64,000 nt of DNA from G020354945 sp964570585 (GCA_964570585.1 CAZMYR010000003.1:1-64000), one strand, 5' to 3'; shown: positions 52,730 to 60,634, numbered from the stretch's first letter. The notes: a model not told the origin generated them from the sequence alone. Program-made: numbers and translations.

Positions 52730-53230
52730 TTATTTCAAAGTTACCTTCGCGCCGACTGCCTCTAATTTCTTCTTTATGTCTTCTGCTTCCTCTTTCGTCG
52801 CATTTTCCTTAACTATTTTAGGAGCAGAATCGACAAGATCTTTTGCCTCTTTAAGGCCGAGGGTAGTCACTGTACGAATTTCTTTTATGACCTGAATTTT
52901 GTTCGCGCCTATCTCAGACAGTTCAACATTAAAAGCGACCTTTTCTTCTTCCTCTTCTGCCGCTGCTCCAGGAGCAACTGCACCAGCAGCAAATACAGCA
53001 GGAGCTGCTGCTTGAACACCAAATTTCTCCTCTAAGACTTTTACAAGTTTTGATAACTCTAGAACAGACATACCTTCAATACTCTTAACTAATTTCTCTT
53101 GTTCTTTAGTCATCTCTGTTTCTTTTGTTTCGCTTGCAGTTTTTGCAGATTTCTCACTTTTTTCTTCTGCTGGTTGTTTCTTTTTTTCTTCGACTGCCTT
53201 AGCCTCTTGTTTTTTTGCCTCTTCAGCCAT
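52730..53230 (-). CDS. rplL: Ribosomal protein bL12 (L7/L12) with long N-terminal extension
   Basis: Stalk protein. The normal core starts near MTKEQEKLVKSIEGMSVLELSKLVKVLEEKFGV, followed by the alanine-rich hinge and the globular domain EKVAFNVELSEIGANKIQVIKEIRTVTTLGLKEAKDLVD. Residues 1-39 are an extra K/E/A-rich segment. ATG at 53230 sits after a GGAGG-like site 1 nt behind rplJ; an internal ATG at 53113 would give a family-length protein and cannot be excluded as start. Confidence 0.93.
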   Translation of the reverse strand: MAEEAKKQEAKAVEEKKKQPAEEKSEKSAKTASETKETEMTKEQEKLVKSIEGMSVLELSKLVKVLEEKFGVQAAAPAVFAAGAVAPGAAAEEEEEKVAFNVELSEIGANKIQVIKEIRTVTTLGLKEAKDLVDSAPKIVKENATKEEAEDIKKKLEAVGAKVTLK

Positions 53231-53231
53231 T

Positions 53232-53780
53232 TTATTTTCCTCCCCTTTGTTCTTTTTTATCTTTTATTGCATTTATCGCATAAACAAACTTTCTTATAAT
53301 TCCAGATAATACTCCTACCATACCCATTATCGGGCTATTGAGCGAAGAAGCGAGTCTGGCCAATAATATTTCTCTAGATGGTATAGCGGCTATCTCTTTT
53401 ATTGTGTTTACAGGAACCACTTTTCCTTCTATGCAGGCTCCTTTGAGTTTAAATTGTTTATTTTCTTTAGTGAAATTTACCAAGATTTTAGATGCCATTA
53501 CAGGATCTTTTGAATTATAACTAATTCCACATGCGCCTTTAATAAGATCCCTGATCATATCTAAGTTAATCTTTTCTAATGCCATTATGCACATAGAATT
53601 TTTAACCACCATATAATTACTAGATGCTTTCTTTAGTTTGCCTCTCAATTCCTCCATTTGTTTATTAGAAAGATTACCGCACTCAGTCACAAATAGGTTG
53701 GTAGCGCCTTGTAAACGGGCAGCAATCTGATCTATCATATGTTGTTTTAATAGCCTTCCGGGCTTTAGGTGTTCTTCCAT
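53232..53780 (-). CDS. rplJ: Ribosomal protein uL10
   Basis: 182 residues: LFVTECGNLSNKQMEELRGKLKKASSNYMVVKNSMCIMALEK, ACGISYNSKDPVMASKILVNFTKENKQF and a C-terminal helix for bL12 dimers. Confidence 0.96.
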   Translation of the reverse strand: MEEHLKPGRLLKQHMIDQIAARLQGATNLFVTECGNLSNKQMEELRGKLKKASSNYMVVKNSMCIMALEKINLDMIRDLIKGACGISYNSKDPVMASKILVNFTKENKQFKLKGACIEGKVVPVNTIKEIAAIPSREILLARLASSLNSPIMGMVGVLSGIIRKFVYAINAIKDKKEQRGGK

Positions 53781-54476
53781 TTATTTATACTCCGATGCAT
53801 CTAATTTCACTCCGGGACCCATCGTTGTGGATAAATTGATACTTTTTATAAATTGACCTTTCACAGAAGAGGGCCCGTTCTGCTTAACCGCTTGAATAAG
53901 TGAACGTATATTTTCACAAATAGCTTTTTCGTTAAAAGATATTTTAGAGACTGCCATATTTATACAGGCAGTTTTGTCCATTTTAAACTCAATCTTGCCT
54001 TTTTTGGCCTCTTTTACTGCATTTGCTACATCATTTGTTACTGTTCCTGCTTTTGAAGTTGGCATAAGACCGCGGGGTCCCAAAATTTTACCTAGCCTCG
54101 CTAAATCCTTCATCATCTCCGGAGTGGCTACAGCTATATTAAAATCCAAAAACCCTGTGTTTACCTTTTGAATAAGATCAGCGTCTCCGACATAATCGGC
54201 TCCTGCATCCTTTGCAGCCTGAGCATCCTTCTCTTTGCAGAAAACAGCTACCTTTACAGTTTTTCCTGCACCATGCGGCAAAATTACAGTACCTCTTACA
54301 GGTTGTGGTTTTTCTTTTAAATCCAGGCTTAATTTGATTGAAATCTCAACGCTCTGGTCAAACTTCGGTTGTGGTACTTTTTTTAATATGTCCACAGCTT
54401 CCTGCAAGTTATGTAACTTTGATGGATCTACTAAACTTTTGGCCGCTTTCATTCTCTTACTTATCGTTGTGGTCAT
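53781..54476 (-). CDS. rplA: Ribosomal protein uL1
   Basis: 231 residues: QPVRGTVILPHGAGKTVKVAVFCK, GPRGLMPTSKAGTVTNDVANAVKEAKKGKIEFK. The stop is followed directly by rplJ. Confidence 0.98.
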   Translation of the reverse strand: MTTTISKRMKAAKSLVDPSKLHNLQEAVDILKKVPQPKFDQSVEISIKLSLDLKEKPQPVRGTVILPHGAGKTVKVAVFCKEKDAQAAKDAGADYVGDADLIQKVNTGFLDFNIAVATPEMMKDLARLGKILGPRGLMPTSKAGTVTNDVANAVKEAKKGKIEFKMDKTACINMAVSKISFNEKAICENIRSLIQAVKQNGPSSVKGQFIKSINLSTTMGPGVKLDASEYK

Positions 54477-54486
54477 TTTGGTATAT

Positions 54487-54518
54487 GCACCGTGCTACTT
54501 TGCTTTCCCAAACGGTGC
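54487..54518. repeat. GCACCG...CGGTGC element before rplA
   Basis: Shortened copy GCACCGTGCTACTTTGC...AAACGGTGC of the family at 60156-60230, in the rplA-rplK gap. Confidence 0.82.
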
Positions 54519-54522
54519 TATT

Positions 54523-54963
54523 CTAATTTTTTATGTCTATTCCCATGCTGCGGGCTGTACCTTCAATAATTTTAATCGCTTCTTCAATATTATTGGTGTT
54601 TAAATCCGTCAATTTTTCTTTCGCAATATCTCTAACCTGTTCCTTTGTTATCATGGCTATCTTTTCTTTATTTGGCACGCCCGAAGCCTTTGCAATATTA
54701 GCTGCCCTTTTTAACAAAATTGAAGACGGTGGGCTTTTTACCACAAATGAAAAAGTCCTATCTTCATAAACATCTATGACAACGGGCAGTATCAGACCTT
54801 CCTTGTTCTTTGTCTGTTCATTGAAAGTTTTGCAAAATTCCATTATATTTATTCCATGTTGACCTAAGGCCGGCCCAACCGGTGGAGCGGGATTAGCCGT
54901 TCCTGCAGGACAATATAACTTTATTTGAGCTTTAATGGGTTTTTTTCTCTTTTTCTTTTTCAT
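54523..54963 (-). CDS. rplK: Ribosomal protein uL11
   Basis: 146 residues: AQIKLYCPAGTANPAPPVGPALGQHGINIMEFCKTFNEQTK and a thiostrepton-region C-terminal domain ending EGTARSMGIDI. Overlaps nusG by 4 nt. Confidence 0.98.
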   Translation of the reverse strand: MKKKKRKKPIKAQIKLYCPAGTANPAPPVGPALGQHGINIMEFCKTFNEQTKNKEGLILPVVIDVYEDRTFSFVVKSPPSSILLKRAANIAKASGVPNKEKIAMITKEQVRDIAKEKLTDLNTNNIEEAIKIIEGTARSMGIDIKN

Positions 54964-55490
54964 AATTTCTCAATCTGCCAGCATTCAAGTTCAACAGGTG
55001 TCGGACGTCCAAATATCATTACCGCGACCTTAACTTTTCCTTTTTCAGGACTGACTTCATCGATAGCCCCGTTAAAATTTATGAATGGGCCATCTATTAT
55101 TTTTACCCCCTCGCCTTTTTCGAACGTTATCTTAGGAGTAGGCCTCTCCTTTTTTTCCTCAGTTTGCTTAATGATATTGGCAATCTCTTCATCCAGCAAC
55201 GGTGTCGGCTTTGTTCCAGAACTCACGAAATCTGTAACACCGATAATATTTTTAACTAAGTACCAGATGTCATCGGTCAATTCTATTTCCGCTAATATAT
55301 AACCCGGGAAAAATTTTCGCTCCGATATTTTCTTTTTGCCGCCTTTTACCTCAGAAATTACCTCGGTAGGTATCAAAATCTGCGATACTTTATCCTGGAG
55401 ATTCTTAAGTTTACTCTGATTTAACAACCTTTTTTTGACTTTTTCCTCTTCACCGGTCAGGGTATGTATAACGTACCATTTTTTTTCCAT
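54960..55490 (-). CDS. nusG: Transcription antitermination factor NusG
   Basis: 176 residues: KWYVIHTLTGEEEKVKKRLL, FPGYILAEIELTDDIWYLVKNIIGVTDFVSSGTKPTPL and a KOW domain FEKGEGVKIIDGPFINFNGAIDEVSPEKGKVKV. Couples RNA polymerase with the ribosome or Rho. Confidence 0.98.
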   Translation of the reverse strand: MEKKWYVIHTLTGEEEKVKKRLLNQSKLKNLQDKVSQILIPTEVISEVKGGKKKISERKFFPGYILAEIELTDDIWYLVKNIIGVTDFVSSGTKPTPLLDEEIANIIKQTEEKKERPTPKITFEKGEGVKIIDGPFINFNGAIDEVSPEKGKVKVAVMIFGRPTPVELECWQIEKL

Positions 55491-55499
55491 TTAAAGGGC

Positions 55500-55685
55500 C
55501 TATCTTATCATAATTTGCATGGCTTTCGAAAATATAAAATCACAAATGCCTATAAACAACGCTAATATCATTACACTTAATATAACCACTACGGTAGAAC
55601 CTAACAGTTCATTTTTGTCCGGCCAGCTAACCTTTTTTAACTCTACTTTAACCTCTTTTAAAAAATTTATTGCTTTTACGAACAT
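55500..55685 (-). CDS. secE: Protein translocase subunit SecE
   Basis: 61-residue single-membrane-span protein: FLKEVKVELKKVSWPDKNELLGSTVVVILSVMILALF. Standard place before nusG. Confidence 0.95.
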   Translation of the reverse strand: MFVKAINFLKEVKVELKKVSWPDKNELLGSTVVVILSVMILALFIGICDFIFSKAMQIMIR

Positions 55686-55799
55686 ATAAATTTTACTTCG
55701 TAAAATTTAGTCATAAGTCGTAAGATGTAAGTTTTAAGTACTTCTTACTACTTACTACTTATGACTTACAACTATGAATTCCGTAAAGCGGAATTCAAA
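55686..55799. repeat. AT-rich array and GAATTCCG palindrome after tRNA-Trp region
   Basis: Holds short alternating units (GTCATAAGTCGTAAG, CTTACTACTTACTAC) arranged as an inverted array, then GAATTCCGTAAAGCGGAATTC. No gene seen. Confidence 0.7.
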
Positions 55800-55820
55800 T
55801 GGCAGGCCTGGAGGGATTCG
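55800..55820 (-). repeat. 21-bp copy of the tRNA-Trp 3' end
   Basis: TGGCAGGCCTGGAGGGATTCG is identical to 56023-56043, the T-arm and acceptor end with CCA of tRNA-Trp, in the same orientation. Together they bracket 202 bp holding several hairpins, like att sites at a tRNA. Confidence 0.88.
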
Positions 55821-56022
55821 TCCCCGTCGTGTCGTGCCTTGCGTTTGCCTTCGGCAAGCCTCAGGCACTCACTCCTTAAGGAAAAACTCTGATAGTTTTT
55901 CCTTAATATTCCTTTTCCTTCCGCATAGTAGAAATCTACGCCGATAGGGGAAAACAATCTTTTCCCCTATAACCCCTTCTTGGGTTCTCATCCCTCATCA
56001 GGACCATCTTCATATCTATCAA
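55821..56022. other. Segment between the direct copies of the tRNA-Trp end
   Basis: About 200 bp without a convincing gene. It holds hairpins GTGCC..GGC/GCC..GGCAC, AAGGAAAAACT/AGTTTTTCCTT and GGGGAAAA/TTTTCCCC. It could be a miniature mobile element or the remnant of one. Confidence 0.55.
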
Positions 56023-56100
56023 TGGCAGGCCTGGAGGGATTCGAACCCCCAACGAGCGGATTTGGAGTCCGCTGCTCTAGCCAATTAGAGCTACAGGCCT
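56023..56100 (-). tRNA. tRNA-Trp (CCA anticodon)
   Basis: Minus-strand cloverleaf with acceptor AGGCCTG/CAGGCCT, D-arm AGCTCTAATTGGCTAGAGC, anticodon loop CTCCAAA (anticodon CCA), T-arm GGGGGTTCGAATCCCTC and encoded CCA. Lies between rpmG and secE as in many bacteria. Confidence 0.97.
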
Positions 56101-56106
56101 TTGATT

Positions 56107-56138
56107 AAAAACCTGTCGCTATCAAAGCGGCAGGTTTC
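56107..56138 (-). terminator. Rho-independent terminator or attenuator after rpmG
   Basis: AAACCTGCCGC, a TTTGATA loop and GCGACAGGTTTTTAAT on the minus strand form a GC stem ending in a T run. It lies between rpmG and tRNA-Trp, so it may end or attenuate the tRNA-Thr-tuf-rpmG transcript. Confidence 0.75.
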
Positions 56139-56179
56139 TATATGCCTGCCGGCAGGCAGGCAACTACTACTTTTTGCTA

Positions 56180-56329
56180 CTACTTTGCTTCTTTATGAAC
56201 AGTTCTTTTTCTGCAGAACTTACAATATTTTTTTAATTCTAATCTATTAGTTACATTCTTCTTATTCTTTACGGTAGAATACCATCTATTTTTGCATTCG
56301 GGACATGTAAGTAGAATTTGCTCCTGCAT
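56180..56329 (-). CDS. rpmG: Ribosomal protein bL33
   Basis: A 49-residue zinc-type bL33: MQEQILLTCPECKNRWYSTVKNKKNV... with CPEC and CKFC ligands and RTVHKEAK at the end. ATG overlaps the last base of the tuf stop (TAATG). Confidence 0.96.
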   Translation of the reverse strand: MQEQILLTCPECKNRWYSTVKNKKNVTNRLELKKYCKFCRKRTVHKEAK

Positions 56330-57528
56330 TATTCCATTATCTCCGTAACAACTCCTGCACCTACCGTCCTGCCGCCTTCTCTTATAGCAAACCTTAATTC
56401 TTTTTCCATGGCGATAGGCGTTATAAGAGATCCTTCTAAGGTTACGTTGTCACCCGGCATTACCATCTCAGTGCCTTCCGGAAGTTTTATTGTCCCGGTA
56501 ACATCGGTGGTTCTAAAATAGAATTGGGGACGATAGCCGTTGAAGAAGGGGGTATGCCTTCCGCCTTCTTCTTTGCTTAACACATAAACCTTTGCTTTAA
56601 ATTTAGTATGCGGGGTTATGGAACCTGGCTTGGCTAAGACCATACCTCTTTCTAGGTCTTTCTTTTCTACGCCACGAAGAAGTATTCCTACGTTGTCTCC
56701 GGCTTGACCTTCATCCAAGAGCTTCCTAAACATCTCAACCCCTGTGACTACACTCTTTTTGGGGGCAGGACGCATACCTACTATCTCTATATCTTCGTTT
56801 ATCTTGACTTTTCCTCTTTCTATTCTACCTGTTGCTACTGTGCCTCTTCCGGTTATGGAGAAGACATCTTCTATAGCCAAAAGGAAGGGCTTATCAATGT
56901 CTCTTTTTGGAGTAGGGATGTATTCATCCACTGCCTTTAAAAGCTCCATGATTGGCTTGGTGGCTTCATTACCAGGGTCTCCCTCTGCTTCCATGGCTTT
57001 TAAAGCACTTCCTCTTATAATGGGGATTTTGTCTCCCGGAAATTCATATTTTGAAAGAAGTTCCCGGACCTCAAGCTCTACTAAATCTAGGAGCTCAGGG
57101 TCATCAACCATATCTACCTTGTTTAAGAATACAACTATATATGGGACGTTTACCTGGCGGGCTAAGAGGATATGCTCTCTGGTCTGAGGCATAGGTCCAT
57201 CAGCTGCTGATACCACCAAAATGGCGCCGTCAGCTTGAGCTGCTCCGGTAATCATGTTCTTAATGTAATCGGCATGCCCAGGGCAGTCTATGTGGGCATA
57301 ATGGCGGTTTTCGGTTTCATATTCAACGTGGGCAATGGCTATTGTTATTCCTCTTTCTTTTTCCTCTGGGGCATTGTCTATTGAGTCAAAAGTCCTGACA
57401 TCAGCCATACCTTTTTTATTTAAGACCATAGTTATAGCCGACGTAAGACAGGTCTTGCCATGGTCTACGTGGCCTATGGTACCGATGTTTACGTGTGGTT
57501 TACTCCTTACATATTTTTCCTTTGCCAT
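56329..57528 (-). CDS. tuf: Elongation factor Tu, copy 2
   Basis: Same 399-residue product as copy 1 apart from one residue near the C-terminus (TEIME). The nucleotide sequence also matches through the ribosome site and about 50 bp of upstream repeat, then diverges. ATG at 57528 behind GGAGGAG. Located between tRNA-Thr and rpmG, the classical tufB position. Confidence 0.98.
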   Translation of the reverse strand: MAKEKYVRSKPHVNIGTIGHVDHGKTCLTSAITMVLNKKGMADVRTFDSIDNAPEEKERGITIAIAHVEYETENRHYAHIDCPGHADYIKNMITGAAQADGAILVVSAADGPMPQTREHILLARQVNVPYIVVFLNKVDMVDDPELLDLVELEVRELLSKYEFPGDKIPIIRGSALKAMEAEGDPGNEATKPIMELLKAVDEYIPTPKRDIDKPFLLAIEDVFSITGRGTVATGRIERGKVKINEDIEIVGMRPAPKKSVVTGVEMFRKLLDEGQAGDNVGILLRGVEKKDLERGMVLAKPGSITPHTKFKAKVYVLSKEEGGRHTPFFNGYRPQFYFRTTDVTGTIKLPEGTEMVMPGDNVTLEGSLITPIAMEKELRFAIREGGRTVGAGVVTEIME

Positions 57529-57555
57529 TTTCTCCTCCTCTGTAGCGTGAGTTTT

Positions 57556-57580
57556 GCCCCTTTGCTTTCCCAAACGGTGC
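57556..57580. repeat. Half of the GCACCGTTTGGG element upstream of tuf copy 2
   Basis: GCCCCTTTGCTTTCCCAAAC...GTGC, identical to 41711-41735 upstream of the other tuf gene. Confidence 0.85.
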
Positions 57581-57697
57581 TTTCTTTATATATATGTAGT
57601 TATAATAAATCTTAAAAAAGACAAAACACTCCCTTACTTTGCTTCCAATCCCCGTTTTCACGGGAACCGTTTTCATGGAGACAAGTTTTACGGGGAT

Positions 57698-57773
57698 TGG
57701 AGCCCATGACCAGGATTGAACTGGTGACCTCGTCCTTACCAAGGACGTGCTCTACCAACTGAGCTACATGGGC
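57698..57773 (-). tRNA. tRNA-Thr (GGT anticodon)
   Basis: Minus-strand cloverleaf: acceptor GCCCATG/CATGGGC, D-arm AGCTCAGTTGGTAGAGC, anticodon stem-loop GTCCTTGGTAAGGAC (anticodon GGT), T-arm ACCAGTTCAATCCTGGT, and encoded CCA. A hairpin CCAATCCCCGT/ACGGGGATTGG follows its 3' end. Confidence 0.97.
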
Positions 57774-57864
57774 GATAAAAAGCCTTGCCTTTTGCTTTAA
57801 ATCACTTCTGTCCCTAACTAAGGACGCTTTTATATATATGTTATATTATGTAATGTGAGTGATA

Positions 57865-57892
57865 ATTATACCAAAAAAAGAATTCTTGTCAA
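57865..57892 (-). promoter_or_regulatory. Sigma70-like promoter for tRNA-Thr and the translation supercluster
   Basis: Perfect TTGACA (57892-57887) and TATAAT (57870-57865) with a 16-bp spacer on the minus strand, about 90 bp before tRNA-Thr. The best promoter in the right half of the window. Confidence 0.9.
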
Positions 57893-57906
57893 GTGTTTTT
57901 TGAAAT

Positions 57907-60024
57907 TTATCCAGTTAAGCCTAAGGCGAAGGTATCTTTAAACTTATGGACCAATTTTTCTCTCAGCATTCTATGGCGGCAATTTTTCAAAGGAGGATCT
58001 TCTTTAATAAGCCTGAAGGCTTCTTTTCGAGCTTGTTCGAGAATTTCTATATCCTGAGTTAAATTGGCAAGTTCAAGCTCTGGAATACCATGCTGTCTCC
58101 TGCCAAATACTTCGCCTGTTCCGCGGATAGCCATATCCTCTTCTGCGATTTGAAAACCGTTATCGGTCTTCACCATCGCTTCTAATCTAGAGGTAGAGCT
58201 TTCGGTTTTAGGTTCTGACATCAATATACAATATGACTGAAAATTCCCTCTACCTATTCTCCCCCTCATCTGATGAAGTTGACTTAGTCCAAAACGTTCT
58301 GCATTTTCTATCATCATTACTGAAGCATTTGGAACATCTATGCCTACCTCTATGACTGTTGTGCATACCAATATATCTATCTTGCCTTTTTTAAAATCTG
58401 TCATTGTTTTTGTTTTTTCATCAGCCTTAAGCCTTCCGTGCATCAGGCCCAATTTAAAGTTACTAAATTTCCGCTGCAGCTTCTGATATAATCTTTTCGC
58501 TCCTTCAATCTGCAACTTGTCCGATTTTTCAATAACAGGGCAGACAATATAACCTTGCCTGTCTTTTTTGACTTCTTCCTTAAAAAAATCATATGCCTTT
58601 TCTTTCTGAGCAGGAGAAATTAAAAAAGTCTCGACGCGGCGAGGGCCAAAGGGTAACTCGTCAATTACAGATATGTCCATATCGCCGTATAGACTCATTG
58701 CCAAAGTCCTGGGTATAGGTGTTGCGCTCATAACCAATATATGGGGGTTAAGACCTCTCTTTTTAAATGTAGCTCTCTGCTGTACTCCAAACTTATGTTG
58801 TTCATCAATAATTACCAGACCTAAATCTTTAAATTTGATAGCTTCCTGTATCAAGGTATGGGTACCGATGATAACTTGCGCTTCTCCGGATTGGATAAGT
58901 CCAACTGTATCAGCCTTTTTCTCTTTCGGCATTTCGCTTATTAGCAATACAACTTCAACGCCAAGGGGAGTAAGTATTTTGCTTAAAGTCAGGTAATGCT
59001 GCCGAGCTAAAATTTCGGTCGGAACCATTATAACACCTTGATGATTATTTTTTGCAGTTAATGCTAACGCATATGTTGAAACGGCAGTCTTACCTGAACC
59101 TACTTCTCCCTGGAGAAGTCTGTACATTGGTCTTTGGGAAAGCATATCTTTCTCTATCTGGTCAATCGCTTTAGTTTGTGCCTTTGTAAGAGTAAAGGTT
59201 AGAGCTTTGAAGAATTCTTTCTTAAACTCATCTGTAACTGTATGGGTTAGTGCATTTTTAGCGCTCTTAATTCTATAGCGTCTTAATGCCAGGGCCATCT
59301 GCAGGAAAATAAATTCATCAAAGACTAACCTGCGACGGGCTTCATTTTTTCCTCTTTCATTAAACGGAAAATGTATATTCAGGAGTGCTGATTTCAGGTC
59401 TAATAAACGATGTCTTGCGCGTATATCGACAGGGAGATGTTCCTGAATATAAGACGAATACTGGTCTAGGCAATTTTTAATTATACTCCGCAATCTCCTC
59501 TGATTTACACCCGAAACTAAAGGATAGATAGGGACTATTCTTCCTGTATGTATTTTGTTAAATTTTTCTGACCCATCGCCTCCGTCTCCGGCGGAGTCAG
59601 AGGCGGATCCGCCTTTGGCGGATTTTATTATTTCATATTCCGGATGGATAACTTGTAATTTGCCGCGTTTTTGTATTTTGCCGTACATTATAACCTTATC
59701 GCCTTTATCAAAGTATTTCTTCATATATGGCTGACTAAACCAGAGGGCGTATATAGTAGCTGTCTTATCTCCTATTGCAAGCTGAAATATAGCCTGACCT
59801 TTCTTTGTCCTGAATATACCAGAGGCGAGCACTTCTCCAATAAATGTCTGAGCTTCATCCGGTATTAATTGGGCAATAGGCTTTATGTTGCTTCTGTCTT
59901 CATATCGCCGGGGAGTATGGTATAGGCAGTCAGCTACAGTTGATATATCCAGACGCTGCAAGATATTTTGTCGCCGGGGTCCGACCCCTTTTATGTATCT
60001 GGATGGGACTTTTTCGATGTTCAT
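57907..60024 (-). CDS. recG: ATP-dependent DNA helicase RecG
   Basis: Branch-migration helicase that rescues stalled forks, 705 residues. N-terminal wedge/OB domain (YHTPRRYEDR, GKIQKRGKLQVIHPEYE), Walker A LLQGEVGSGKTAVS, DEQHKFGVQQR box, MSATPIPRTLAMSLYGD, and C-terminal TTVIEVGIDVPNASVM with QMRGRIGR. A palindromic repeat encodes residues 134-150 (KSAKGGSASDSAGDGGD) in the OB domain without breaking the frame. Confidence 0.97.
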   Translation of the reverse strand: MNIEKVPSRYIKGVGPRRQNILQRLDISTVADCLYHTPRRYEDRSNIKPIAQLIPDEAQTFIGEVLASGIFRTKKGQAIFQLAIGDKTATIYALWFSQPYMKKYFDKGDKVIMYGKIQKRGKLQVIHPEYEIIKSAKGGSASDSAGDGGDGSEKFNKIHTGRIVPIYPLVSGVNQRRLRSIIKNCLDQYSSYIQEHLPVDIRARHRLLDLKSALLNIHFPFNERGKNEARRRLVFDEFIFLQMALALRRYRIKSAKNALTHTVTDEFKKEFFKALTFTLTKAQTKAIDQIEKDMLSQRPMYRLLQGEVGSGKTAVSTYALALTAKNNHQGVIMVPTEILARQHYLTLSKILTPLGVEVVLLISEMPKEKKADTVGLIQSGEAQVIIGTHTLIQEAIKFKDLGLVIIDEQHKFGVQQRATFKKRGLNPHILVMSATPIPRTLAMSLYGDMDISVIDELPFGPRRVETFLISPAQKEKAYDFFKEEVKKDRQGYIVCPVIEKSDKLQIEGAKRLYQKLQRKFSNFKLGLMHGRLKADEKTKTMTDFKKGKIDILVCTTVIEVGIDVPNASVMMIENAERFGLSQLHQMRGRIGRGNFQSYCILMSEPKTESSTSRLEAMVKTDNGFQIAEEDMAIRGTGEVFGRRQHGIPELELANLTQDIEILEQARKEAFRLIKEDPPLKNCRHRMLREKLVHKFKDTFALGLTG
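59575..59623. repeat. Palindromic repeat in frame inside recG
   Basis: GCCTCCGTCTCCGGCGGAG..GAGGCGGATCC then ATCCGCCTTTGGCGGAT, nested GC-rich palindromes about 49 bp long, far richer in GC than the gene around them. Confidence 0.82.
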
Positions 60025-60034
60025 TTTTCTACTT

Positions 60035-60116
60035 GCCCCGTTAGAAATTATGTGATATTATAGTGCATTCTACATGCTATATTTTGTTTAGTATATAAAA
60101 AAATTTCTAACGGGGC
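60035..60116. repeat. GCCCCGTTAGAAATT inverted repeat in the recG-rpmB gap
   Basis: Perfect 15-bp arms GCCCCGTTAGAAATT/AATTTCTAACGGGGC separated by about 52 bp of AT-rich DNA. Within it, a TATAAT on the minus strand may be part of the recG promoter, but no clear -35 was found. Confidence 0.85.
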
Positions 60117-60145
60117 TTGCATATTAAATTATGCTATGTTATTAT
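60117..60145 (+). promoter_or_regulatory. Putative promoter for rpmB
   Basis: TTGCAT (60117) and TATTAT (60140) with a 17-bp spacer on the plus strand, about 110 bp upstream of rpmB; a 75-bp palindrome would be in the leader. Confidence 0.55.
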
Positions 60146-60155
60146 ATCACAGAAT

Positions 60156-60230
60156 GCACCGTTTGGGAAAGCAAAGTAGCAAATGTAGGGATTACGGGGA
60201 CACTTGCCCCTTTGCTTTCCCAAACGGTGC
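60156..60230. repeat. Complete 75-bp GCACCGTTTGGG palindromic element
   Basis: Perfect 21-bp arms, GCACCGTTTGGGAAAGCAAA... and its reverse complement, around a loop with GGGGACACTTGCCCC. Partial or compact relatives lie at 41711, 52699, 54487 and 57556. Confidence 0.93.
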
Positions 60231-60255
60231 TATTCTTGTAAAACAGGAGTGGAAA

Positions 60256-60483
60256 ATGTCAAGGGTTTGTCAAATATGCGGCAAAAGGCCATCTGCCGGT
60301 AGGTCTATGACTCGCCGAGGAATGGCTAAAAGGCTCGGAGGGGTGGGGCAAAAAATAGTTCGTTCAAATAAACGTAGATTTTTACCCAATCTTAAAAAAG
60401 TGAAAGTAATTGTTGGAAAGACGAAAAAGACTATGCGTGTCTGCACAGAGTGTATAAAGTCTGGCAGAGTTAAAAAAGCATAA
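60256..60483 (+). CDS. rpmB: Ribosomal protein bL28
   Basis: A 75-residue protein and the only convincing plus-strand gene: MSRVCQICGKRPSAGRSMTRRGMAKRLGGVGQ, RRFLPNLKKVKV and MRVCTECIKSGRV with CX2C pairs. ATG at 60256 behind AGGAGTGG; upstream in-frame codons come from the palindrome. Confidence 0.96.
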   Translation: MSRVCQICGKRPSAGRSMTRRGMAKRLGGVGQKIVRSNKRRFLPNLKKVKVIVGKTKKTMRVCTECIKSGRVKKA

Positions 60484-60494
60484 GCACAACAAAA

Positions 60495-60634
60495 AATCCT
60501 AAATCCTAAACTCGAAATCCTAAACAAACCCAAAACTCTAAACCCAAATGTTCAAAACAGATTGCATAACAATTATGTTTTGAGTTTTGTATTTTGAGTT
60601 TGTTTAGAGTTTAGGGTTTAGTGTTTAGGGTTTA
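60495..60634. repeat. TTTAGGG-rich inverted array between rpmB and otsB
   Basis: Left arm has AATCCTAAA, ACAAACCC and AACTCTAAACCC units; right arm has TTTAGAGTTTAGGGTTTAG. The two arms pair. It lies between convergent genes, so it may act as a two-way terminator, and it supplies the last codons of otsB. Confidence 0.75.

Noticed and set aside
55772..55957. 61-residue minus-strand frame beside tRNA-Trp
   Set aside because: Covers the duplicated tRNA end and hairpins; composition and lack of a ribosome site argue against a gene.
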